From assembly GCA_025357895.1 (NCBI GenBank), contig JANYLL010000117.1, positions 1 through 8,304 of the forward strand: DNA of 8,304 nucleotides, read 5' to 3'. Position 1 is the first letter of the stretch, and every line of letters begins with the position of its first letter. This document shows, piece by piece, positions 1-6,170 of the stretch. Below the pieces are notes generated by a model. That model saw nothing but the letters and a program-made list of their open reading frames with translations, had not been told where the DNA came from and did not search any database. The stretch is from Ignavibacteriota bacterium. GTDB lineage: Bacteria; Bacteroidota; Ignavibacteria; Palsa-1295. The translations under genes were made by a program, and so were the position numbers.

Positions 1-74
1 TAATCTATTACTGGCTGCTGGGCATGAAGGATTGCAGAGCAGAAAAATATTAGGATGGCAATACTGTATTTCAT
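1..74 (-). CDS. N-terminus of an exported protein (possibly LolA), cut by the window edge
   Basis: Only the first 24 codons are visible. The translation begins MKYSIAILIFFCSAILHAQQ, a textbook Sec signal peptide: a short basic start, a hydrophobic core at residues 5-16, and an AxA-like site with likely cleavage after His-Ala (HA|QQ). The Cys in the core is not in a lipobox, so a lipoprotein is unlikely. It lies 68 nt downstream of ftsK on the same strand and is probably co-transcribed. In many bacteria the gene after ftsK is lolA, the periplasmic carrier of outer-membrane lipoproteins, which also carries a signal peptide. That identity is inferred from position only, because the mature protein is outside the window. 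The ATG has no close Shine-Dalgarno; an AGGAAAA lies about 20 nt upstream. Confidence 0.7.
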   Translation of the reverse strand, partial: MKYSIAILIFFCSAILHAQQPVID

Positions 75-142
75 GATACAAAAATACAACAATTTTCCTG
101 AAATTAATTCTAGGGGATGAAGAATTGCCCTATTGCTAATAT

Positions 143-3100
143 TTAATCCAAATTCCGTAAAATCAATTCTAATTCCTCTTCGGATTCGATGCGGACTTCT
201 CGGGCTTTGGCTCCATCGGATGGACCGATGATGCCGACTCGTTCGAGTTCATCGACTATTCTTGCAGCGCGGGAATAGCCAATTTTCAAGCGGCGCTGCA
301 GCATAGAGGTTGAACCTTGTTTATTGCGGAAAAAACACCATGCCGCTTCTTCAAAAAGCTCATCGTATTCACCGTCATCATTTCCGCTCGATGTGCCGCC
401 GCCTTTTTGACGTAGCGCCGGAAGCGTCCAGGGACGTGAATAGCAATAGCCCGACCCTTGCTGAACAGCAATCGATTCGACCATCGCTTCAACTTCATCA
501 GTGGAAATATACGGAGCCTGCAAGCGGATCGGTTTCGGAGTGCCAGATGGCAGATAGAGCATATCACCGTTGCCAAGTAATTGCTCTGCTCCCATGGAAT
601 CCAAGATCGTACGCGAATCAACTTTCGTTGCAACCTGATAGGCAATACGCGCCGGGAAATTTGCTTTAATAACTCCGGTGATGACATCAACCGAAGGTCG
701 CTGCGTTGCAAGAATTAGGTGAATACCGACAGCACGCGCCATCTGTGCCAAACGGCAGATCGGCTCTTCGATCTCGCGTCCGGCAGTGATCATCAAGTCG
801 GCAAGTTCATCAATGATGACGACGATATAGGGCAAGTGATAATGCTGCTCTTCCTGTGTAGATTTTAATTTGCCTTGCGAAACTTTCAGATTATAATCGG
901 CAAGAGAACGAACGGCAGCTTTAGCAAGGCGGTCATATCGCTTTTCCATTTCGATCTCCAGTGCTTTGAGTGCTATCACTGCATATTGCGGAGTCGTAAC
1001 GATTTCTTCTCCGGCTTCAGGCGAGATAATAAGAAAATGATTGCGAAGCGCTTTATATAATGATAACTCGATCTTTTTCGGATCGACGATCACAAATTTT
1101 ACATCACGCGGACTTTTTGCATAGAGCAATGATGCGATGATGCCGTTCACTCCGACAGATTTTCCCGAGCCCGTTGCACCTGCGATAAGCAAATGCGGCA
1201 TCTTCGAAAGATCATCTATATAGACGTCGCCGGAAATTGTTTTGCCCAAAGCGCAGGGAAGATTCATCTTCGAATTTGTGAAAGCATGGCTTTCGAGCAC
1301 CGAGCGCATCGTCACCATTTTGGGATGATCGTTCGGAATTTCAATGCCGATCGTTCCGCGACCAGGCATCGGAGCGATGATACGAATGCCGCGGGCTTTC
1401 ATCGCAAGTGCAATATCATCGGTAAGATTTCCGACAGCAGAAACCTTCACTCCTTCGGCAGGAGTGAATTCATAAAGCGTTACGACAGGACCGGGAGTGA
1501 CAACAATATTTTCGATATCAACTCCGAATGTTGCAAGCTTATCGCGAAGCAATGTACCTTTTGCCGATAGCTCTTCATCATCGGCGTCGATCTCATCGCT
1601 TGGATCAACGGGCGTCAGAAGTTCAACAGATGGATGGCGATATTTGCTGAGATGTTCGTTGTACGGATTTTCCGGAATAACAGTTTTTTCAGCAGCACTG
1701 AATAATGATGCCGGTGTCTTTTCAATGATCGGCACTTTCGGCTCGATGATGATCGCTGCGAATTCGCTTGGTGTATCAAGTGAATGCGGAAGAGCTTCAT
1801 TGCTTAAAACTTTTTCATCACCGATCTCGATAATAGGAATTTTTTCTTCAGCGCTTATAGGTGATTGTTCAATAATAGCTTCAGCCTTCGGTTCAATGAT
1901 TGGGGAATGGGACGTATTAGTCTTATAAGACTCATTGGTCACATCATCGGGAAGAATACGAACTGATCTCGGCGACGGTGCAGAGAAAGCGCCGTTCGAT
2001 AATCTTGAAAGCCCATTTGTTTTTTCGCCGATAATATCATTCGGATTTTTTGTCAGTCTCGGAATCGGCTGCTGAACAGGCGCTCCGCTTTTCGGAGCAG
2101 GACGTACTTTTAAGAACGGAGCATTAGGCGAAATTTTTTCTGATGATTGCGTTTCTGCTTTTCCATTGCCTGGAATTTGTGCAGAGCCATTTGAGCGCAC
2201 GATGATATCGCGGGCAGGGTCTAAGTCTTCCGATTTTTTTTCTGGATTAGCTTCAGGTTTAGGTTCTATTGGACTTACATGTCCTATAGGACTAATAGGA
2301 TTTGTGGTTTTTTCTTTTTGCTTAACTACAACTTTTTCTTCTTTCGCAATTATTGGTGCAGGAATATCTTCAACGATTTCTTCTTCGACTTCTGCACTTT
2401 GTTCTTTGCGTAAAAGTTTTTCCTGTTTTTTTGCTTCACGCTTATCCCAGAATTCGATGAGCTTCATCCGCGTCTTGCCTGAGAAGCCTGAGTATCCGCC
2501 TTGGACACGGCGGAAGGTCAGCTCGATATCAAGATCAATTGCAAAGACAAGCATCACGATGAACGATGTTGCATAAATTAATAATGCGCCGATAGAACCG
2601 ATGAGACGCGTGAACGTCAAGCCTAAAAATTGTCCGATAGCTCCGGACCATTCACGGTCAAGATGCGGCAGGGCATTAATAAGCTGCGTTGCGCCGATCG
2701 TTGCCGAAAAAAGTACGGCGGAGATCAGCATAAAAGTCGTTGCAAGCGTCAGCCGGCGGCGCTGCTTCGTAGAAAATTTAAATAGTGCAAGCGACCACCA
2801 TCCAAGAAAGAGCGGGAAAATTATTGCTGCGTAACCGATAGTCTTATTAATAAAGAAATTCGCAAGCATTGCGCCGATAAGTCCAAGCCAGTTATGTGCT
2901 GTATCGGCATTGCCATTGATCATCGGATCGCTACGGGTAAAAACTGCCGGAAGATCACCAAGCCGCGTTTCGGCTTGAGCAGTATCCTGCGGGCTGTAGC
3001 TGATGATGGCAAGCACAAGAAGTACGGCGCTCATAATTAAGAGAACACCAAGTACTTGACGCTGTTTAACGGTAGAATCAGTTTTTTTGGCTGGTGTTCT

Positions 3101-3430
3101 TAATTTTAGAGGTATCTGCTCTCCGGCAGGCGGCACTTCTGATGATGCTCGAGAACTGCGCCTTCTCGCAGCAGGGGCTTTAATTTCTTCTTCTTCAATC
3201 TCTTCAGATAGACGCTTTGGCATTGGACGCGCTCCACGCGGACGGCGCTGACGTGCTACCGGTTCTGCAACTTCCTCAAGTTCCTGTGGATAAAGAAAAT
3301 CGGCATCTTCCGGAATTGCCACATCGTCCGGCTCCATCGGAATAACTCGCGAATAACCCGCAGCCCGCGTACTGCCCGAACGGGTGACGCGAACTGACGG
3401 CCGATTAGTATATTCGAATTCGTTTAACAT
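143..3430 (-). CDS. ftsK: DNA translocase FtsK (FtsK/SpoIIIE family)
   Basis: FtsK is a septum-anchored, ATP-driven hexameric DNA pump that clears and aligns chromosome termini during division. Numbering is for the 1095-residue protein from ATG 3430. Residues 1-120 are a charged cytoplasmic N-terminus. About four membrane segments follow, near 126-145, 181-217, 227-247 and 267-298. A long Pro/Glu/Ile-rich linker runs from about 305 to 595. The alpha/beta motor has Walker A GATGSGKS at 751-758, VDPKKIELSLY near 783-793, Walker B VVIIDE at 870-875 and TQRPSVDVITGVIKANFPAR near 909-928. A C-terminal winged-helix gamma domain is at about 1020-1085 (GSTSMLQRRLKIGYSRAARI), the part that reads polar DNA motifs in known FtsK. 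All key residues are intact. An in-frame GTG at 3445 would add five residues, but that GTG overlaps the GAGGA ribosome site serving the ATG at 3430, so I choose the ATG. A signal-peptide gene follows on the same strand. Confidence 0.97.
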   Translation of the reverse strand: MLNEFEYTNRPSVRVTRSGSTRAAGYSRVIPMEPDDVAIPEDADFLYPQELEEVAEPVARQRRPRGARPMPKRLSEEIEEEEIKAPAARRRSSRASSEVPPAGEQIPLKLRTPAKKTDSTVKQRQVLGVLLIMSAVLLVLAIISYSPQDTAQAETRLGDLPAVFTRSDPMINGNADTAHNWLGLIGAMLANFFINKTIGYAAIIFPLFLGWWSLALFKFSTKQRRRLTLATTFMLISAVLFSATIGATQLINALPHLDREWSGAIGQFLGLTFTRLIGSIGALLIYATSFIVMLVFAIDLDIELTFRRVQGGYSGFSGKTRMKLIEFWDKREAKKQEKLLRKEQSAEVEEEIVEDIPAPIIAKEEKVVVKQKEKTTNPISPIGHVSPIEPKPEANPEKKSEDLDPARDIIVRSNGSAQIPGNGKAETQSSEKISPNAPFLKVRPAPKSGAPVQQPIPRLTKNPNDIIGEKTNGLSRLSNGAFSAPSPRSVRILPDDVTNESYKTNTSHSPIIEPKAEAIIEQSPISAEEKIPIIEIGDEKVLSNEALPHSLDTPSEFAAIIIEPKVPIIEKTPASLFSAAEKTVIPENPYNEHLSKYRHPSVELLTPVDPSDEIDADDEELSAKGTLLRDKLATFGVDIENIVVTPGPVVTLYEFTPAEGVKVSAVGNLTDDIALAMKARGIRIIAPMPGRGTIGIEIPNDHPKMVTMRSVLESHAFTNSKMNLPCALGKTISGDVYIDDLSKMPHLLIAGATGSGKSVGVNGIIASLLYAKSPRDVKFVIVDPKKIELSLYKALRNHFLIISPEAGEEIVTTPQYAVIALKALEIEMEKRYDRLAKAAVRSLADYNLKVSQGKLKSTQEEQHYHLPYIVVIIDELADLMITAGREIEEPICRLAQMARAVGIHLILATQRPSVDVITGVIKANFPARIAYQVATKVDSRTILDSMGAEQLLGNGDMLYLPSGTPKPIRLQAPYISTDEVEAMVESIAVQQGSGYCYSRPWTLPALRQKGGGTSSGNDDGEYDELFEEAAWCFFRNKQGSTSMLQRRLKIGYSRAARIVDELERVGIIGPSDGAKAREVRIESEEELELILRNLD

Positions 3431-3438
3431 AGATAAAA

Positions 3439-3443
3439 TCCTC
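3439..3443 (-). promoter_or_regulatory. Ribosome binding site that decides the ftsK start
   Basis: On the minus strand GAGGA is followed by 8 nt and then ATG at 3430-3428. This is ideal spacing and argues for that ATG rather than the in-frame GTG at 3445, which shares a base with this site. Clear sites of this kind are scarce in the window; the exported PD40 gene has the other. Confidence 0.7.
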
Positions 3444-3532
3444 ACTTTCGCTTTTGCACAGAGACAATTACCACGGCACTTTGCTGCGAAAATGGGAGAT
3501 CGCTCGGATCGGAGATTTATGACGATAATATG

Positions 3533-3553
3533 GGCGAAATATTATAATTCGCC
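3533..3553. promoter_or_regulatory. Dyad GGCGAA-N9-TTCGCC over a TATAAT-like box upstream of ftsK
   Basis: GGCGAA (3533-3538) and TTCGCC (3548-3553) are perfect inverted 6-mers separated by 9 AT-only bases. On the minus strand the spacer includes TATAAT (3546-3541), which would be a -10 box reading towards ftsK, about 110 nt upstream of its ATG. I see no convincing -35 at 16-18 nt. This could be a promoter with an overlapping operator, or chance in AT-rich sequence. The surrounding 3431-3675 region holds no credible gene. Confidence 0.3.
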
Positions 3554-3675
3554 ACAAATCCCCATTAATAAACACAAGGTTCCGGGAATAACTCCCAATA
3601 TTTTAAGAAAAATGAGGATAATTAGAATTGGTTTTTACGGAGGCTCATTGGCTTAAATAGTAAAAATTATTTTTT

Positions 3676-3766
3676 TCATTCTGAGTGGAGCAAAGCGGAA
3701 CGAAAAATCTCGTGCTTTCATAAATAATACGAACCCCTGAGATTCTTCGCTTCGCTCCGAATGACA
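3676..3766. repeat. Large imperfect palindrome, REP-like intergenic repeat
   Basis: The left arm (3676-3712) starts TCATTCTGAGTGGAGCAAAG and ends AATCTCG. The right arm (3737-3766) reads CTGAGATTCTTCGCTTCGCT and ends CCGAATGACA. The reverse complement of the right arm matches the left arm with a few substitutions and a small indel, leaving a central loop of about 24 nt. T-runs precede the left arm and A-runs follow the right arm, the opposite polarity to an intrinsic terminator on either strand. The TCATTCTGAG...GAATCTC pattern resembles dispersed palindromic repeats known between genes of many bacteria. It begins 8 nt past the comB stop codon. Membership of a repeat family is inferred, since only one copy is present here. 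Confidence 0.7.
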
Positions 3767-3774
3767 AAAAGTAT

Positions 3775-4515
3775 TTAATAAGTCAACTTCTTCTTAATGA
3801 CTGTCTGCTCTAAGACAGGAACGATCGGAACGCTATCAACTTCGCTTGCCGCCAGAATATCTTCTGAGAAACCAATAGTCGTAAGATATTTTCCATGTTC
3901 ACTTTGAGATAGTGTACCGTAAATATCATTTCCGTATTCCTTATATACAGAAAGTACGGTGCGAGCGCTATCGGTAAGTTCGAGATTCGGAATTTTTTCT
4001 GCAAGTTTAGTGAGGATCAAACCCGCACAGACAGCATCTTCAAGTGAGAAATCATCTTCGCGTCCGCTGCAAATGATAACAAGGCCTGTCTGTTCAAGAT
4101 CGGGAAGTTCACTTAACGCCCGAACAACTGCTGAGAGATTTACAAAACTTCCGACAAAACAATGACGTGCATGTTTCGCTTTTGTCAAAGCGACTGCGCC
4201 ATTAGTCGTTGTAAGGATAAGAGCTTTTCCGGCAACAGCTTCTTTCGTATATTCGGCAGGAGAGTTGCCGAGTTTAAACCCTTCGATACGTTTGCCCCCA
4301 CGTTCGCCGCAGAGAATAGTTAAGGTTGAGAAAAGATTACCGACGATCTTCATTGCCTGATCGACAGAACCCACCGGAATCACTTCACGTGCTCCGGCAT
4401 TCATTGCATACGTGATCGTTGTCGATGCCCGAAGGACATCAATCACGACGATGGTCTTATCGCGAAGATCGATCTCATCTAATGCATTCGGACTGAAATA
4501 AACGCGTACTTTCAA
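3775..4515 (-). CDS. comB: 2-phosphosulfolactate phosphatase family protein (ComB)
   Basis: ComB-family enzymes are Mg2+-dependent acid phosphatases that turn 2-phosphosulfolactate into sulfolactate, a step of coenzyme M synthesis in methanogens; many bacteria carry homologues of less certain role. The 246-residue length is normal. Family-type blocks are seen in order: MKVRVYFSP at 1-9, VVIDVLRASTT at 23-33, CGERGGKRIEGFKLGNSPAEY at 69-89 (a glycine/acid-rich substrate region), LTTTNGAVAL at 101-110 and CSGREDDFSLEDAVCAG at 149-165. No signal peptide, so cytoplasmic. The start is TTG at 4515. It is the only start that keeps the conserved N-terminus, because an in-frame TAA lies two codons upstream. 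A possible AGGCGAG ribosome site sits about 10 nt before it. The gene stands alone: no other coenzyme M or sulfolactate gene is in the window, so the true substrate is open. Confidence 0.9.
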   Translation of the reverse strand: MKVRVYFSPNALDEIDLRDKTIVVIDVLRASTTITYAMNAGAREVIPVGSVDQAMKIVGNLFSTLTILCGERGGKRIEGFKLGNSPAEYTKEAVAGKALILTTTNGAVALTKAKHARHCFVGSFVNLSAVVRALSELPDLEQTGLVIICSGREDDFSLEDAVCAGLILTKLAEKIPNLELTDSARTVLSVYKEYGNDIYGTLSQSEHGKYLTTIGFSEDILAASEVDSVPIVPVLEQTVIKKKLTY

Positions 4516-4581
4516 GGGGTTTTAACTCGCCTGATTATTTGTGAGGGCTGTACAACCTTTTTTATGAGAGAAAGTTCGATG

Positions 4582-4589
4582 CAAAAATA
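4582..4589 (-). promoter_or_regulatory. Possible TAnnTTTG -7 box for comB
   Basis: The minus strand reads TATTTTTG, matching the TAnnTTTG element used by the primary sigma factor of Bacteroidota, about 70 nt upstream of the comB TTG start. No good TTTG -33 element is visible at 17-23 nt upstream. A T-rich match can arise by chance, so support is weak. Confidence 0.3.
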
Positions 4590-4598
4590 AATTTGCCG

Positions 4599-4606
4599 TA
4601 GTTTTG
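4599..4606 (+). promoter_or_regulatory. Possible TAnnTTTG -7 box for the PD40 gene
   Basis: TAGTTTTG fits TAnnTTTG exactly and lies 26 nt before the ATG. That would give a short leader of about 20 nt carrying the strong ribosome site AGGAG at 4621-4625. The -33 element is poor: only a TTCG lies roughly where TTTG is expected. Confidence 0.4.
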
Positions 4607-4620
4607 TAGTAAATATTTTG

Positions 4621-4625
4621 AGGAG
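4621..4625 (+). promoter_or_regulatory. Ribosome binding site of the PD40 gene
   Basis: AGGAG followed by 7 nt and then ATG at 4633. It fixes the start of the exported protein and is the strongest Shine-Dalgarno in the window. Confidence 0.75.
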
Positions 4626-4632
4626 ATAAGCC

Positions 4633-5592
4633 ATGAAACAACAATACTACACTATTCTGTTTTTTATTGCATTCACATTTGTCTTTTTTCTGAGCGAAGC
4701 ATCATTCTCTCAAGATCCGTTCGATCCGGTAAAAGCCTCGATTGTAGGAATTGCCCGAAAAGTACCGAATATTAATTCCAAGGTTGATGATTACGGAGCA
4801 TATATAAAACGGAATGGCCTCACTATGTACTTCGCCACTAATCGCTCTTCAGGTAAGACACATATTTATATGACAAAACGAATAGCATTGGATTCTGCAT
4901 GGACCGAACCCGAATATTGCAAAGTCACCAATAACCCTCAGGATTTTGTCGGCAGTATCACCTTTGACAATATCGGAAGATTCTATTTTGCATCGAACAG
5001 AGAAACTCATATCGGAGGCGACATCAATATTTGGCAAGGTTTTGGATTAGATAGTATACCGACTATAAGAGTATTGCCAAGTCCGGTAAATAGTATCAAG
5101 TGGGAAAGTCAACCATCGATTACACAAAACGGAGTTGATATGTATTTTGCTTCTAATAAGCAAAGTCCAATGGGATCATTGGAGATGCTCGTGGATATTT
5201 ATGTTTCTCATCAGAGTTCTGACGGTACGTGGAGTGAACCGCAAAATCTCGGATCACGCATCAATATCGGGATTTATAATGGAACGCCATTTATTTCTCC
5301 AGACGGACGCTTTTTGTTTTATTCGTCAAAAGAAAAAAAGGGAGTTGATATTAAGAGGAAAATTTATATGTCGGAACACATTGGTTCGAGAGACATTGAT
5401 TGGTCAAAACCAATACTGCTGCCTTCTCCGATCAATTCGGATAAAGATGATATTTCCCCGATGATCACAAGTGATGGAAAGACGATCTATTTTTCATCAA
5501 ACAGAGATGGCGGAAGCGGACTCGATATTTATGAATCTACTCTTCCGGAAGATATCCAGAATAAGATTTTTCATTCATTCCCAGGTTATTAA
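4633..5592 (+). CDS. Exported WD40-like (PD40) beta-propeller protein
   Basis: A 319-residue protein with a Sec signal peptide (hydrophobic core about 8-20, probable cleavage near SFS|Q at 26-27) and no lipobox cysteine, so periplasmic or secreted. The mature part carries about five repeats of the PD40 type. Each has a hydrophobic strand, then Y-F-x-S-N-R/K, then D-I-Y: YFATNRSSGKTHIYM at 66-80, YFASNRETHIGGDINIW at 118-134, YFASNK at 171-176 with DIYV at 188-191, FYSSKEKKGVDIKRKIYM at 229-246, and YFSSNRDGGSGLDIYES at 286-302. PISPDGR/TSDGK-type turns and W-S-E/K-P motifs precede several of them. Such repeats form a beta-propeller, as in TolB and the PD40 part of some OmpA-like proteins; there is no catalytic motif and no OmpA or peptidase domain here. 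Binding or scaffolding in the cell envelope is a guess. The gene is monocistronic, divergent from comB and closed by a terminator. Confidence 0.88.
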   Translation: MKQQYYTILFFIAFTFVFFLSEASFSQDPFDPVKASIVGIARKVPNINSKVDDYGAYIKRNGLTMYFATNRSSGKTHIYMTKRIALDSAWTEPEYCKVTNNPQDFVGSITFDNIGRFYFASNRETHIGGDINIWQGFGLDSIPTIRVLPSPVNSIKWESQPSITQNGVDMYFASNKQSPMGSLEMLVDIYVSHQSSDGTWSEPQNLGSRINIGIYNGTPFISPDGRFLFYSSKEKKGVDIKRKIYMSEHIGSRDIDWSKPILLPSPINSDKDDISPMITSDGKTIYFSSNRDGGSGLDIYESTLPEDIQNKIFHSFPGY

Positions 5593-5601
5593 AAATATGG
5601 A

Positions 5602-5630
5602 AGAAGGATGAAAACATATTTCATCCTTCT
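5602..5630. terminator. Bidirectional intrinsic terminator
   Basis: A perfect 12-bp stem, AGAAGGATGAAA paired with TTTCATCCTTCT, has the 5-nt loop ACATA. On the plus strand it is followed by a T-rich stretch (GATTTTCTTTAT). On the minus strand it is followed by TATTTTTAATA. It lies between the convergent PD40 and osmC genes, 9 nt after one stop codon and 13 nt from the other, so it can end both transcripts. Confidence 0.9.
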
Positions 5631-5643
5631 CCTCTGATTTTCT

Positions 5644-6072
5644 TTATACCAATTTCGCATCAACCGTTATCTCCGCATTTAATGCGCGAGAGATCGGGCA
5701 GTTTGCTTTGGCATTTTCAACTGCTTCCTGTAATTTGGCATCATCACCATTCGGGATTTTTGCTGTTGTCGTAAGGTGGATCTTTGTAATGGTCCAATCT
5801 CCCGGAGCCTTATCTGTGGTCAAAGCGGAAGAGGTATTGATCTCGTCGGCTGTCATCCCCATTCCATCGAGTACAAAGGCGAGTTTCATATTAAAGCATG
5901 CTGCATGAGCAGCGGCGACCATTTCTTCCGGATTTGTGCCTGAGCCATCGCCGAAACGATTTTGCCAGTTGTAAGCCGTTTCAATAGCCTTTGATTCGGT
6001 GCCGACCCAGCCCTTGCCTTCTTTTCCAGTTCCATTCCATTTTGCAGATGCACTGCGTGTAAACATTGGCAT
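5644..6072 (-). CDS. osmC: OsmC family peroxiredoxin
   Basis: OsmC is a cytoplasmic thiol peroxidase that reduces organic hydroperoxides and is usually induced by osmotic or oxidative stress. The 142 residues match the classic OsmC length. The peroxidatic cysteine is Cys59 in AAHAACFNM and the resolving cysteine is Cys125 in ANCPISRAL, at the same positions as in E. coli OsmC. Arg39 in QNRFGDG and Glu49/Glu50 in TNPEE are the expected active-site partners. The N-terminal SASAKWNGTGKEGKGWVGTES block and the C-terminal LNAEITVDAKLV strand are also typical. I use the ATG at 6072; a second in-frame ATG two codons in (6066) is possible, and neither has a clear Shine-Dalgarno. The gene is convergent with the PD40 gene, sharing its terminator, and is separated from the upstream membrane-protein gene by a hairpin, so it probably has its own promoter in 6073-6139, where I cannot pick one out firmly. 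Confidence 0.95.
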   Translation of the reverse strand: MPMFTRSASAKWNGTGKEGKGWVGTESKAIETAYNWQNRFGDGSGTNPEEMVAAAHAACFNMKLAFVLDGMGMTADEINTSSALTTDKAPGDWTITKIHLTTTAKIPNGDDAKLQEAVENAKANCPISRALNAEITVDAKLV

Positions 6073-6139
6073 AATAGTAAGTATGATTAGTGTAAAAAAA
6101 ATATTATTGGGGCGGGTACAACAACGGAAAAGAAGGATA

Positions 6140-6161
6140 GGGTTCAGCTATGGCTGAACCC
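6140..6161 (-). terminator. Hairpin, likely terminator of the membrane-protein gene
   Basis: A perfect 9-bp stem, GGGTTCAGC paired with GCTGAACCC around the loop TATG, starts about 9 nt after the stop codon of the membrane-protein gene. On the minus strand it is followed by TATCCTTCTTTTCC, only moderately T-rich, so termination may be partial and some read-through into osmC is possible. The last codons of the gene contain another copy of GTTCAGCC. Confidence 0.6.
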
Positions 6162-6170
6162 CGCGCAGCC

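Noticed and set aside
310..2834. Several plus-strand open frames inside ftsK (for example 310-669, 1497-1928, 2166-2576)
   Set aside because: They are antisense shadows of a full-length, motif-complete ftsK; their translations are Ser/Cys/His-rich with no recognisable domain or ribosome site.
3431..3445. GTG at 3445 as the ftsK start
   Set aside because: It overlaps the GAGGA ribosome site positioned ideally for the ATG at 3430.
3384..3656. Plus-strand 90-codon frame over the ftsK start and upstream region
   Set aside because: It begins antisense to ftsK, has no ribosome site, resembles no family I know, and its composition looks non-coding.
3676..3766. Palindrome as an intrinsic terminator for comB
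   Set aside because: The base runs have the wrong polarity: on both strands the stem is preceded by T and followed by A, not by a T-tract.
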